A DNA stretch of 64,000 nt, from assembly GCF_000230555.1 (NCBI RefSeq), contig NC_016078.1, positions 3,743,001 to 3,807,000 of the forward strand, written 5' to 3'. Numbering within the stretch: the first letter of the stretch is position 1; every line of letters begins with the position of its first letter. The stretch comes from Pelagibacterium halotolerans B2. Its GTDB lineage: Bacteria > Pseudomonadota > Alphaproteobacteria > Rhizobiales > Devosiaceae. The notes under the pieces were generated by a model, which saw only the letters and a program-made list of their open reading frames with translations, made no database searches and was not told the origin of the DNA. Positions 26,009-34,966 of the stretch are shown here, in pieces. Made by a program: the position numbers and the translations under genes.

Positions 26009-27040
26009 ATGGATCAAGCCAGCTTCACCGAAATCTGCCTGCACCAGCTCAAGATGAGCGGTGTCCAGACCGGCGAAAAACTCGTTGTGCTGACGCAGGG
26101 CAGCGACCGGCTCGACTATGCCGACGCGTTCATGGCGGCCGGACAGCGGCTCGGGGCGCAGATGTATCACATGCGCTTGCCGGCACCACTGCCGACCGGA
26201 GGTTGGAATGTGGGTGTGACAGGGCTTGCCGCGCTGCCCGACGCCGTCGAGGCGCTGAAAAATTGCGATATGCTGATCGACTGTGTGTTCCTCTTGTTTT
26301 CACCCGAACAGTTCGCCATCCAGGCGGCGGGGACGCGAATTCTGACGGCGGTCGAGCCGCCGGCGCTGCTGGCGCGCATGCTGCCGAGCAAGGAACTTCG
26401 CGAGAAGGTCGAGATCGGGGCCGAGTACCTGGCGAAAGCCAATGTGATGCGGATCACCTCGCCGCACGGCACCGACGTCACCTACAAGCTCAACACCTAT
26501 CCCACCGTGGCCGAATACGCTTGCACCGACGAGCCGGGACGCTGGGACCATTGGCCGTCGGGCTTTGTCTTTACGGGCGGCGACGATGACGGCGTCGATG
26601 GCCAGATCGTCGTGGCGCCGGGCGATATCTTGTTGCCGCAGAACATGTATGTGCGCGATCCGATCACCTATACGATCGAAAAGGGTTGGATCACCGACAT
26701 CCGCGGCGGGCTCGATGCCGAACTGGTGAAATCCTATATGGCCGCGTTCAACGACGAACGCGGCAAGGGGATGAGCCATGTGGGCTGGGGCATGAACCCC
26801 AACGCCCATTGGCACGGCATGGTGCCCGGAGAATTCCCCGGCGGAATGGGCATGGAGCCGCGCAGCTTTTACGGCAATGTGATGTTTTCGACAGGGCCCA
26901 ACAACGAACTGGGCGGCCCCAACGACACGGCCTGCCACCTCGATATTCCGATGCGCAATTGCTCGCTGTTCCTCGATGACGAGGCAATCGTCATCGACGG
27001 CGATCTCGTCGTCAAGGAAATGCAGATGGCGCGGGCGTAA
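26009..27040 (+). CDS. nicX: 2,5-dihydroxypyridine 5,6-dioxygenase
   Basis: The 343-residue protein belongs to the NicX Fe(II) dioxygenase family, unrelated to cupin extradiol enzymes. Candidate iron ligands are His257 (GMSHVGWG), His310 and Asp312 (ACHLDIPMRN), the H...HxD arrangement known for NicX. It opens the ring of 2,5-dihydroxypyridine to N-formylmaleamate with O2. The aminopeptidase-T-like fold explains common misannotation as leucyl aminopeptidase. A 10-bp hairpin follows at 27050-27077. Confidence 0.92.
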   Translation: MDQASFTEICLHQLKMSGVQTGEKLVVLTQGSDRLDYADAFMAAGQRLGAQMYHMRLPAPLPTGGWNVGVTGLAALPDAVEALKNCDMLIDCVFLLFSPEQFAIQAAGTRILTAVEPPALLARMLPSKELREKVEIGAEYLAKANVMRITSPHGTDVTYKLNTYPTVAEYACTDEPGRWDHWPSGFVFTGGDDDGVDGQIVVAPGDILLPQNMYVRDPITYTIEKGWITDIRGGLDAELVKSYMAAFNDERGKGMSHVGWGMNPNAHWHGMVPGEFPGGMGMEPRSFYGNVMFSTGPNNELGGPNDTACHLDIPMRNCSLFLDDEAIVIDGDLVVKEMQMARA

Positions 27041-27049
27041 GGCAAAATC

Positions 27050-27077
27050 CGCCCCGCCGGCTGGGGTCGGCGGGGCG
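27050..27077 (+). terminator. GC-rich hairpin between nicX and nicF
   Basis: A 10-bp stem CGCCCCGCCG/CGGCGGGGCG with an 8-nt loop, 9 bp past the nicX stop. There is no T-run. It may attenuate transcription or protect the upstream message. Confidence 0.5.
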
Positions 27078-27094
27078 ACCGGGAAGGAGCGAAC

Positions 27095-27715
27095 ATGTCA
27101 CAGGCAGAAATCTATAGGGACGCCGGATTTGGCCACGCGGTGCCGCGCGGCACGCGTCCGGCGATCGTGGTGGTCGATTTCACCTATGGGTTCACCGACA
27201 CGCGCTATGCGACAGCCTCCGACGCGGCAAGCCAGATGGCGGCCACGCGGCGGTTGACCGATCTGGCCCGGTCCAGGGGGTTCCCGGTAATCTATACAAC
27301 GATCGCCTACCATAGGGGCGAGATCGATGCTCTTGCGTGGCTGAAAAAGGCACGTGGCATGGTGGCCTTGGTCGAGGGGACACGGCTTGTCGAAATCGAT
27401 GCGGCGACCGGCATTCAGCCTGGCGATGCCATCGTCACCAAGAAAGGCGCGTCGGCATTTTTCGGCACCGCGCTGGCGGCCATGTTGACGGGAATGCAGG
27501 TCGATACGCTTGTGATCGCCGGCGCAACCACCTCGGGTTGCGTGCGGGCGAGCGTGGTCGATGCAGTGCAATCGGGCTTCAATACGCTGGTGCCGGCCGA
27601 TTGCTGCGCGGATCGGGCCGAACCACCCCACGCCGCAGCGCTCTATGACATGGGCCAGAAATACGCCGACGTCACCGATTCGATGGAGATCGGGGCCTGG
27701 CTGGCATCTGTCTGA
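27095..27715 (+). CDS. nicF: Maleamate amidohydrolase (isochorismatase family)
   Basis: A 206-residue cysteine hydrolase. The catalytic triad is Asp28 (VVVDFTYGF), Lys116/117 (IVTKKGASAFFGT) and Cys149 (GATTSGCVRAS), with the cis-peptide next to the A-T-T-S-G-C turn. It deaminates maleamate to maleate and ammonia, between nicD and nicE in the pathway. GGAAGGAGC precedes the ATG. It is the last nic gene; the ETF block follows after 162 bp. Confidence 0.92.
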   Translation: MSQAEIYRDAGFGHAVPRGTRPAIVVVDFTYGFTDTRYATASDAASQMAATRRLTDLARSRGFPVIYTTIAYHRGEIDALAWLKKARGMVALVEGTRLVEIDAATGIQPGDAIVTKKGASAFFGTALAAMLTGMQVDTLVIAGATTSGCVRASVVDAVQSGFNTLVPADCCADRAEPPHAAALYDMGQKYADVTDSMEIGAWLASV

Positions 27716-27823
27716 CCGGGCCGATCCCTAACGCCCGCCTGCAAGCTGTCTCATGCGCGATGGCACCGCTGCCGACACTGACAAGTATTAGTTGCTGATC
27801 GATTTCCGAATTTGAAGGAGACG

Positions 27824-27841
27824 ATGCGCGTGGATGCGTAA
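27824..27841 (+). other. Five-codon micro-ORF with strong ribosome site upstream of etfB
   Basis: AAGGAG lies 3 bases before ATG, followed by four codons (R V D A) and TAA, ending 36 bp before etfB. It may be a leader peptide, a decoy initiation site or chance. Confidence 0.3.
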
Positions 27842-27877
27842 CCTGCCTTCAATGCCGCCAATCGAGGAGTTGCGTTG

Positions 27878-28630
27878 ATGAAGGTGCTCGTCATCGTCAA
27901 ACGCGTTGTCGATCATAACGTGAGGATCAGGGTCAAGCCCGACGGCACGGGGATCGATGTTGCCAGTGCCAAGATGTCGATGAACCCGTTTGACGAAATC
28001 GCGCTCGAAGAGGCTATTCGGTTACGCGAAGCGGGAATTGCGTCCGAAGTCGTGGCTGTTTCGATTGGCGAAGCCAAAGTTGCCGATACCTTGCGTACCG
28101 CCCTCGCCATGGGTGCGGATCGGGCCGTCATGATCGCCGACGGACTGGGCGGGGACATCGAACCGCTTGCCGTCGCCAAGCTCCTGGCCAAGCTGGTCGA
28201 GCACGAGGCGCCGCAAATTGTCATTCTGGGCAAGCAAGCCATCGACAACGACATGAATGCGACAGGACAGATGCTTGCCGCACTTCTGGGGTGGGGCATT
28301 GCGACATTTGCGTCCAGGGTCGAGATCGCGGCCAACCGGGCCGTTGTCACCCGCGAGGTCGATGGCGGGCTGCAAACCATTTCGGTTGCGCTTCCCGCGA
28401 TCATAACAACCGACCTCCGCCTCAACGAGCCCCGCTACGCCTCGCTCCCCAATATCATGAAGGCCAAGAAAAAGCCGATCGAGGAAACGAGTGCGGCGGA
28501 CTATGGCGTCGATATCGTTCCGCGGCTGACGGTACTCAGGACCGAAGAACCCAAGGCACGCGCCGGCGGTGGAAAGGTTGCATCGGTGGACGAGCTTGTG
28601 ACCAGGCTCAAGGAACTGGGAGTAGTCTGA
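27878..28630 (+). CDS. etfB: Electron transfer flavoprotein beta subunit
   Basis: The 250-residue protein has the EtfB signature: [38 protein letters not shown], and the AMP-site segment [21 protein letters not shown] near residues 122-142. It also has [29 protein letters not shown], the recognition loop for partner dehydrogenases. ETF carries electrons from acyl-CoA and other flavoprotein dehydrogenases to ETF-QO. GAGGAG lies upstream of the ATG at 27878. It overlaps etfA by one base. Confidence 0.95.
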   Translation: MKVLVIVKRVVDHNVRIRVKPDGTGIDVASAKMSMNPFDEIALEEAIRLREAGIASEVVAVSIGEAKVADTLRTALAMGADRAVMIADGLGGDIEPLAVAKLLAKLVEHEAPQIVILGKQAIDNDMNATGQMLAALLGWGIATFASRVEIAANRAVVTREVDGGLQTISVALPAIITTDLRLNEPRYASLPNIMKAKKKPIEETSAADYGVDIVPRLTVLRTEEPKARAGGGKVASVDELVTRLKELGVV

Positions 28631-29550
28631 TGGCTGTATTGCTTCTCGCCGAAACGACCGACGGCGTTCTGGCTTTCGATGCAACGGCGCGTGCCGTATC
28701 CGCGGTCCGTGGGCTTGGTGAAGTGACGGTCCTGGTCTGCGGCGACAAAGAAGCGGCCGATCGGGCCGCAACTCTCGATGGTGTCTCCAGGGTCGTCTTT
28801 TCCAGCGATCCCGCCCTTACGCACGGTCTGGTCGAAAATGTTGCGGAACTGGTGGTTTCGCGCTCTGATGGCTTTGCCCATATTGCGGCACCGGCGACGA
28901 CCTCGGGCAAGGCGATATTGCCCTATGTCGCCGCAAGGCTTGATGTGATGGTGATCACCGATGTCGCCGAAATCGTTGACGCGGAAACGTTCAAGCGGCC
29001 GATCTATGCCGGCAATGCAATCCAGACGGTGCGGTCATCCGATAGGGTGAAAGTGTTTTCGGTGCGCACGTCGGCCTTTGCGCCGGTCGCCGATGGGGCA
29101 AGCGCACAGGTCGAGCAGGTCGGGGGCAATGGCGATAGGGGCGTGTCCGCCTTTATCGAAAATCACCTCGCCCGGAGCGATCGCCCTGACCTGACCTCGG
29201 CCAAGATCGTCGTATCCGGGGGACGCGGACTTGGGTCCGGTGAGAACTTTGCGCTGATCGACAGGCTGGCCGATAAGCTCGGCGCCGCCATCGGGGCCTC
29301 GCGCGCCGCCGTCGACAGCGGCTACGTGGCCAATGATTTGCAGGTTGGCCAGACCGGCAAGGTCGTAGCGCCCGATCTTTATATTGCCGTCGGGATTTCG
29401 GGCGCCATCCAGCACCTTGCCGGCATGAAGGATTCCAGGATTATCGTGGCGATCAACAAGGATGAAGAAGCGCCGATCTTCGAGATCGCCGACTTCGGCC
29501 TTGTCGCCGATCTCTTCGAGGCGCTGCCTGAACTGATTGAAAAGCTTTGA
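28630..29550 (+). CDS. etfA: Electron transfer flavoprotein alpha subunit
   Basis: The 306-residue protein has an N-terminal domain of the adenine-nucleotide hydrolase type, then the FAD domain from about 185: [41 protein letters not shown] and [16 protein letters not shown], ending with [21 protein letters not shown]. It binds the redox FAD of the heterodimer. Translation is coupled to etfB (TGATG). It is a complete housekeeping-type EtfA, not the longer FixB. Confidence 0.95.
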   Translation: MAVLLLAETTDGVLAFDATARAVSAVRGLGEVTVLVCGDKEAADRAATLDGVSRVVFSSDPALTHGLVENVAELVVSRSDGFAHIAAPATTSGKAILPYVAARLDVMVITDVAEIVDAETFKRPIYAGNAIQTVRSSDRVKVFSVRTSAFAPVADGASAQVEQVGGNGDRGVSAFIENHLARSDRPDLTSAKIVVSGGRGLGSGENFALIDRLADKLGAAIGASRAAVDSGYVANDLQVGQTGKVVAPDLYIAVGISGAIQHLAGMKDSRIIVAINKDEEAPIFEIADFGLVADLFEALPELIEKL

Positions 29551-29581
29551 GGAACGCGCGGGATACGACGGGAACCTGTTC

Positions 29582-31234
29582 ATGAGCGCCGTTTCACGCG
29601 AATCCGTTCAATATGACGTCGTAATCGTGGGCGCCGGTCCTGCGGGCCTGTCGGCGGCGATAAGACTCAAGCAGATCGATCCTGACCTGAGCGTGGTGGT
29701 TCTCGAAAAAGGGTCTGAAGTTGGAGCGCACATTCTCTCCGGCGCGGTTCTTGACCCGTCCGGATTGAGCAAACTTTTCCCCGACTGGAAGGAAAAAGGC
29801 GCGCCGGTGACCACAGCGGTCGTCGACGACCGCTTCTATATGCTCGGCAAGGACCGAGCGGCACCCATCCCCAATTGGCTTATGCCGCCGCTCATGTCCA
29901 ATCATGGCAATTACATCGTTTCGATGGGCAATGTCTGCCGCTGGCTGGCCGGCCGGGCAGAAGATCTGGGGGTCGAGATTTTTCCGGGCATGGCGTGCTC
30001 GGAACTGGTTTATGGCGACAAGGGCGAGATCAAGGGTGTCGTGGCCGGCGAATTCGGAAAACGCTCGGATGGCACGCCCTCGCCACACTATGAGCCAGGG
30101 ATGGAACTGCATGGCAAATACGTGCTGATCGGGGAGGGCGCGCGCGGATCGCTCGCCAAACAGATCATTGCCAAATACGGCCTCTCCCAAGGTCGCCAGG
30201 TTCAAAAGTTTGGCCTTGGCATGAAGGAAATCTGGGAAATCGATCCCGCCAAGCATCGGCAGGGCCATGTCGTCCATACAATGGGCTGGCCGCTTGGCGG
30301 AAATGCCGGAGGCGGCGGCTTTGTTTATCATGCCGAAAACAACCAGTTGTTTCTTGGACTTGTGGTCCATCTGGACTACGCCAACCCCTATCTCTTCCCC
30401 TATATGGAATTCCAGAACTGGAAGCATCATCCGCTGATCGCGGACCTGCTGAAGGGCGGCAAGCGCGTTTCGTACGGCGCGCGTGCCATCTCTGAAGGTG
30501 GCTACCAATCCATGCCCAGGGCGGCCTTTCCTGGCGGCGCCCTGTTGGGCTGTTCGGTAGGACTGGTCAACGTTCCGCGCATCAAGGGCAATCACAATGC
30601 AATGCTTTCGGGCACTGCGGCGGCAGATCATGTCGCCGCCGCCATCGCTTCTGGCCGCTCGGGCGATGTGATCGAGGACTATGATCACGAATTGCGGTCC
30701 GGCCCTGTGGGGCAGGATCTCAGGCTCGTGCGCAACGTCAAGCCCTTGTGGTCGCGTTTCGGGCTTTGGGCGTCCCTGGCACTCGGGGGCTTCGACATGT
30801 GGTGCCAGACATTGTTCAAAGGCTCCCTTTTCGGAACGCTGAAGCATCGGCGATCGGACGCAGAGGCGACACGGCCCGCGAGCGGCTTTAGCCCTATTGC
30901 CTATCCCAAACCCGATGGTGTCATATCTTTCGAGCGCCTGACCAACGTGGCCTTTACGGCCACCAATCATGAAGAAAGTCAGCCCGCCCACCTCCATCTC
31001 GCCGATCCGCAAACCGCCATCGACCTCGATTACAGGCAATTCGCCGGTCCTGCGGCGCGTTATTGTCCGGCCGGAGTTTATGAATATCTCGACGGCGACG
31101 GGCCGGCGCCGAAATTTGTCATAAACTTCCAGAACTGCATTCACTGCAAGACCTGCGACATTAAAGAGCCGAGCGGCAACATCACCTGGACGGTGCCGCA
31201 AGGCGGTGACGGGCCGAACTACGGCAATATGTGA
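29582..31234 (+). CDS. Electron transfer flavoprotein:ubiquinone oxidoreductase
   Basis: The 550-residue protein has N-terminal FAD site DVVIVGAGPAGLSAAIRL. A GAHILSGAVLDPSGL segment and the SYGARAISEGGYQSMPR substrate/quinone region follow. The C-terminal 4Fe-4S ligands are C495, C519, C522 and C525 (CPAG; CIHCKTCD), ending GNITWTVPQGGDGPNYGNM. It passes electrons from EtfAB to the membrane quinone pool. GGGA lies upstream of the ATG at 29582. With etfBA it forms a complete electron route placed just before two flavin/NAD dehydrogenase genes. Confidence 0.95.
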   Translation: MSAVSRESVQYDVVIVGAGPAGLSAAIRLKQIDPDLSVVVLEKGSEVGAHILSGAVLDPSGLSKLFPDWKEKGAPVTTAVVDDRFYMLGKDRAAPIPNWLMPPLMSNHGNYIVSMGNVCRWLAGRAEDLGVEIFPGMACSELVYGDKGEIKGVVAGEFGKRSDGTPSPHYEPGMELHGKYVLIGEGARGSLAKQIIAKYGLSQGRQVQKFGLGMKEIWEIDPAKHRQGHVVHTMGWPLGGNAGGGGFVYHAENNQLFLGLVVHLDYANPYLFPYMEFQNWKHHPLIADLLKGGKRVSYGARAISEGGYQSMPRAAFPGGALLGCSVGLVNVPRIKGNHNAMLSGTAAADHVAAAIASGRSGDVIEDYDHELRSGPVGQDLRLVRNVKPLWSRFGLWASLALGGFDMWCQTLFKGSLFGTLKHRRSDAEATRPASGFSPIAYPKPDGVISFERLTNVAFTATNHEESQPAHLHLADPQTAIDLDYRQFAGPAARYCPAGVYEYLDGDGPAPKFVINFQNCIHCKTCDIKEPSGNITWTVPQGGDGPNYGNM

Positions 31235-31351
31235 CCTCCCCGACCACTGTCTTTCCGCAAAGCAATTCTTTGTCTTTGCCAGTGCTTCTTGGGCGCGCCC
31301 GATGCTCGCTTTTGGCAGCTTCGGGCCAGGTTGGGAAAGCTGGGTTGGACC

Positions 31352-32785
31352 ATGAGCGGCATTCGCAAGAACTATATCTATGGCCGTTGGGTGGAGGGTG
31401 ATGCGGTCACCGAAAATCGCAATCCCGCCCGGCCGCAAGAGCTCATAGGCTATTTTGCCTCGAGCGGCGTTGCGCATGTCGAAGCGGCCGTGGCGGCAGC
31501 CAGGGCGGCGCAGCCGGCATGGGCTGCTGCAACCCCCCAGCAGCGCTCCGACGTCTTGGCGCGCGCCGGCGCGAAATTGCTGGAGCGGGCCGATGAGATC
31601 GGACGCCTGCTGGCGCGGGAGGAAGGCAAGGCACTGCCCGAGGCGATTGGCGAGGCGACCCGTGCGGCGCAGATCTTTTCGTTCTTTGCCGGGGAAGCGC
31701 TCAGGGTCTCAGGGCAAAAGATTGCCTCCGTCCGTCCCGGCGTCGAAATCGAGGTTACCCGTGAGCCGCTCGGCGTGGTTGGTCTCATCACGCCCTGGAA
31801 TTTCCCGATTGCAATTCCGGCCTGGAAGGTGGCGCCCGCGCTTGCTGCCGGCAATGCGGTGGTGCTCAAGCCGGCTGAACTGACGCCGGCCTGCGCCCAT
31901 GTGCTGACCGAAATCTTGCATGAAGCCGGTATTCCCGCAGGCGTTTTCAACCTGGTCATGGGGCAGGGCAGCCTTGTCGGACAAGCCCTGACCGATCATC
32001 CCGACGTCGCGGCGATATCCTTTACCGGTTCGGAAGCGGTCGGACGTTCCATTGCCATGGCATGCGCCAGGACCATGAAGAAGGTTCAGCTCGAGATGGG
32101 GGGCAAGAACCCGCTCGTCGTGCTCGACGATGCCGATATCGAAACCGCTGTCAGATGCGCTCTGAACGGCGCCTTTTTTTCCACCGGCCAGCGTTGTACC
32201 GCGTCCTCGCGGCTCATCGTGCAAAAGGGCATTCACGACAAATTCGTCGAAGCGCTCGACGCGGCCAGGCTGGCTCTTCGGCTGGGCGACCCGCTGCAGG
32301 CCGATACCGATATCGGTCCCGTCGTGTCGGAAAACCAGCTATCGGGCAATCTCGATTATGTCGCGCTTGCCGCCGCCGAAGGCTGCGAGGTCCGCGGCGG
32401 CGGCCGGCTCAATCACGAAGGGTTCTTCCAGGCCCCGGCCTTGTTTGTCGGCGCGACCAACGCCATGCGTTCCTCCCGCGAGGAAATCTTTGGTCCTTGT
32501 GCCAGCGTGATCGCCGTCTGTGATTTCGATGAGGCGTTGGCGGTCGCCAACGATACGCGGTTCGGTCTGTCCTCGGGCATCGTCACACAATCTTTGAAAT
32601 ACGCCACGGCATTCCGGCAGAAATCTCAGGCCGGCATGGTGATGACGAACCTGCCAACGGCGGGAGTCGATTACCATGTTCCCTTCGGCGGTCGCAAAGC
32701 GTCGAGTCTCGGCTCGCGCGAGCAAGGGCCGATGGCGATGGAATTTTATACCGGCGTCAAGACCGCCTACGAGTTTGCGGGGTAG
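31352..32785 (+). CDS. NAD(P)-dependent aldehyde dehydrogenase (possibly 2,5-dioxovalerate dehydrogenase)
   Basis: The 477-residue ALDH superfamily member has VGLITPWNFPIAIPAWKVAPALAAGN (oxyanion Asn), FTGSEAVGRSIA (coenzyme loop), general base Glu248 (LEMGGKNP), nucleophile Cys282 (GQRCTASSR), and EEIFGPCASV. The C-terminal LPTAGVDYHVPFGGRKAS resembles alpha-ketoglutaric-semialdehyde dehydrogenases, which finish sugar-acid catabolism at 2-oxoglutarate. I chose MSGIRKNYIYGRWVEG at 31352; a longer start is open from 31289 but reads unlike family N-termini. A uronate-dehydrogenase-like gene lies downstream at 41557. Confidence 0.85.
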   Translation: MSGIRKNYIYGRWVEGDAVTENRNPARPQELIGYFASSGVAHVEAAVAAARAAQPAWAAATPQQRSDVLARAGAKLLERADEIGRLLAREEGKALPEAIGEATRAAQIFSFFAGEALRVSGQKIASVRPGVEIEVTREPLGVVGLITPWNFPIAIPAWKVAPALAAGNAVVLKPAELTPACAHVLTEILHEAGIPAGVFNLVMGQGSLVGQALTDHPDVAAISFTGSEAVGRSIAMACARTMKKVQLEMGGKNPLVVLDDADIETAVRCALNGAFFSTGQRCTASSRLIVQKGIHDKFVEALDAARLALRLGDPLQADTDIGPVVSENQLSGNLDYVALAAAEGCEVRGGGRLNHEGFFQAPALFVGATNAMRSSREEIFGPCASVIAVCDFDEALAVANDTRFGLSSGIVTQSLKYATAFRQKSQAGMVMTNLPTAGVDYHVPFGGRKASSLGSREQGPMAMEFYTGVKTAYEFAG

Positions 32786-32788
32786 GCA

Positions 32789-34231
32789 ATGAGCGATCTA
32801 TCGCAGGAATTGTTCGATCTGCTCGGGCCGAAGGGATGGCTCAGCGCTCACGATAGCGTCGGTTCGGTGCGTGACTGGCTCGATCGCTATGGTGAGCCGC
32901 CTTTGGGCATCGCCCGCCCGGCCACGACCGGCGAAGTCGCCGCCGTGATTGGGGCCTGCGCGCGAGCCGGTGTTCCGGTTGTGCCCCAGGGCGGCAATAC
33001 GGGGCTGTGCGGCGCGGCCGTTTGCGGCAGGGCGGGGAGCGTCATTGTTTCGCTCTCCCGCATGAACGCAATGGGCAAACCCGATACGGCAACCGGCTCG
33101 ATGACGGTCGAGGCGGGTGTCGTGCTGGCGGCACTCCATGACGCGCTCGAACCGCACGATCTGATTTTCCCTCTGCATCTGGGGGCCGAGGGCACGGCCC
33201 AGATCGGCGGTCTGATCGGCACCAATGCCGGCGGCAGTCACGCCGCCCGTTACGGGATGATGCAGGATCTCGTGCTGGGGTTGGAAGTGGTTTTGGCCGA
33301 CGGGTCCATCTGGAATGGTTTGCGCGCCGTGCAAAAGGACAATGCGGGGTACCAGCTCCGCAAACTGTTCTGCGGAGGCGAAGGGACGCTGGGCATTGTC
33401 ACAAGGGCCGTTCTCAAGCTTTTTCCCGCGCCCAAGGTTCGGGAAACGGCCCTGCTGGCCGTGCCGGACATGGATGCGCTTGTCGCTGTTGGCTCGCTTC
33501 TGAGAAAAGAGGCTGGCGAATTTCTGGGCGGACTGGAATTTTTCAGTGATTTTGGCCTCGATCTGGCCCTTGCGAATGTCGAGGGGCTCGCAATGCCCCT
33601 CGAAAGTCGGGCTCCTTGGTATCTGTTGGTGGAGATGACGGCCGGTTCATCCAAAGTGCCGCTCTCCGAAATCATGCAGTCCTGCCTCGAAGATGGCTTC
33701 GGGCAGGGGATCGTCGTGGATGGCGCCCTTGCCATGTCCGATACCCAACGCGCCGCCTTCTGGCGCTTGCGCGAGGAGCAGCCCGAGGGCCAAAGGCTGG
33801 AAGGGCCCCAGCTCAAGCACGATATTTCCGTCCCGCCCGGCCGGCTTGCCGAGTTCATCGGCGAGGCCGGGAACCTTTGCCAGGATATTCTGGGTGGCGT
33901 GCGCATCAATGCGTTCGGCCATCTCGGCGATGGCAATACGCATTACAATTTGTCGCCTCCCGCCGGGCATCCTGACTTCGCCGATACAGCGCCCGCGCTG
34001 GCAACAGCCCTCGCAAGACTGGCCACCGAACTCGGTGGCAGCTTTGCGGCCGAGCACGGGCTGGGACGATCCAAGATCGCCCTCGCCGATGCCCTGCGGC
34101 CCGCTGCCGAACGCGCGCTGATGGGGCGGATCAAACAGGCGCTCGACCCGCAGGGCCTTCTCAATCCAGGCGTCGTTCTTGCTGCCAATACGTCCGGGAC
34201 GATTGACCGGAATACACCTAACTTATTGTAA
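32789..34231 (+). CDS. FAD-linked D-2-hydroxyacid dehydrogenase (D-2-hydroxyglutarate/D-lactate type)
   Basis: The 480-residue VAO-family protein has a PP-loop FAD domain (VPQGGNTGLCGAAVCGRAGS near residue 66, LHLGAEGTAQIGGLIGTNAGG near 130) and the C-terminal FAD-oxidase domain with metal-site motifs RINAFGHLGDGNTHYN and AAEHGLGRSK, ending DPQGLLNPGVVL. Enzymes of this type hand electrons to ETF, and etfBA plus ETF-QO stand directly upstream. It starts 3 bp after the aldehyde dehydrogenase stop. D-2-hydroxyglutarate, D-lactate and other D-2-hydroxyacids are all possible substrates. Confidence 0.88.
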   Translation: MSDLSQELFDLLGPKGWLSAHDSVGSVRDWLDRYGEPPLGIARPATTGEVAAVIGACARAGVPVVPQGGNTGLCGAAVCGRAGSVIVSLSRMNAMGKPDTATGSMTVEAGVVLAALHDALEPHDLIFPLHLGAEGTAQIGGLIGTNAGGSHAARYGMMQDLVLGLEVVLADGSIWNGLRAVQKDNAGYQLRKLFCGGEGTLGIVTRAVLKLFPAPKVRETALLAVPDMDALVAVGSLLRKEAGEFLGGLEFFSDFGLDLALANVEGLAMPLESRAPWYLLVEMTAGSSKVPLSEIMQSCLEDGFGQGIVVDGALAMSDTQRAAFWRLREEQPEGQRLEGPQLKHDISVPPGRLAEFIGEAGNLCQDILGGVRINAFGHLGDGNTHYNLSPPAGHPDFADTAPALATALARLATELGGSFAAEHGLGRSKIALADALRPAAERALMGRIKQALDPQGLLNPGVVLAANTSGTIDRNTPNLL

Positions 34232-34233
34232 TA

Positions 34234-34265
34234 TATTGCCTTTGCGTCGGTTTGCGTAAGCAATA
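34234..34265. promoter_or_regulatory. Dyad TATTGC-N20-GCAATA upstream of the 34343 operon
   Basis: An imperfect operator-like inverted repeat in the 111-bp gap between the FAD dehydrogenase and the SDR-like gene. It may bind the LysR at 43619, or be the base of an RNA hairpin; it is weak evidence alone. Confidence 0.35.
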
Positions 34266-34342
34266 CTTGTCGATGTCCGGTTTTTCTTGGTTTCAATCGA
34301 ACCGCCACGCCATCAGCATCGGGGCATAGGTGGAGATCATTC

Positions 34343-34966
34343 ATGAAAACGGCATTCGTGACGGGCGCAACGCGGAGTATAGGCCGCTCTCTGGCGGTTG
34401 CCTTTTCCGAGACCGGCTGGCGTGTGTACGCCGTTGGGCGCAACCGGCAGGTGCTTGCGGATTTGCGTGCCGATTACGGCATCGAACCGCTGGCCTTCGA
34501 TATGACCGATCGGGTGGAACTGAGATCACTGACGGACGGTCTCGATATCGACCTGCTTGTGCACGCAGCGTTGCGCTGGCCGGATGCGGCCGGCTTTGGC
34601 GACCTCACCGAAGCCGATATCGATATGGGGCTTGAGGTCAATTTTTCGGCCGCTCTGCATCTCACTCACGACCTCATGCCGCAACTGATCGCCGACGGGC
34701 GCAGCGCGGTGCTTTTTCTGGCGCAGGACGCCGGCCGGGACGCAGGAGTGTTGCAGGTCACACTCGGGGGGGCGCTGGAGGCGTGTGCGGGAGCGCTGGA
34801 GCGCGAGTTTGGCCCAGCCGGGCTGACGGCCCGCTGCCTGCATATCGGTGCGGAGTTGAGTGAGGCGCAGGCCCGCGACATCGCCGAACAGATAGATGCA
34901 CGCTTTCACGAAGACGGAGCGTCGATGCCGCAACCGTCAAGCCATCGCAAGGACAATATCCAATGA
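34343..34966 (+). CDS. SDR-fold protein lacking the catalytic triad
   Basis: The 207-residue protein keeps the N-terminal dinucleotide motif of short-chain dehydrogenases (TGATRSIGRSLAVAF near 8-22), the D/VT segment AFDMTD and the NFSAALHLTHDLMP helix. The usual catalytic serine region reads VLFLAQDAG, and the YxxxK pair is replaced by L137 and L141 (GVLQVTLGGALEA). So the nucleotide site is kept but oxidoreductase chemistry is probably lost. It is the first gene of the operon (GGAG 8 bases before ATG) and overlaps the ThDP enzyme by ATGA, which suggests a regulatory or structural partner. Confidence 0.8.
   Translation: MKTAFVTGATRSIGRSLAVAFSETGWRVYAVGRNRQVLADLRADYGIEPLAFDMTDRVELRSLTDGLDIDLLVHAALRWPDAAGFGDLTEADIDMGLEVNFSAALHLTHDLMPQLIADGRSAVLFLAQDAGRDAGVLQVTLGGALEACAGALEREFGPAGLTARCLHIGAELSEAQARDIAEQIDARFHEDGASMPQPSSHRKDNIQ

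Noticed and set aside
29594..31477. Open minus-strand frame of 627 codons opposite ETF-QO
   Set aside because: ETF-QO on the plus strand has all FAD and Fe-S motifs; the antisense translation has none and no ribosome site.
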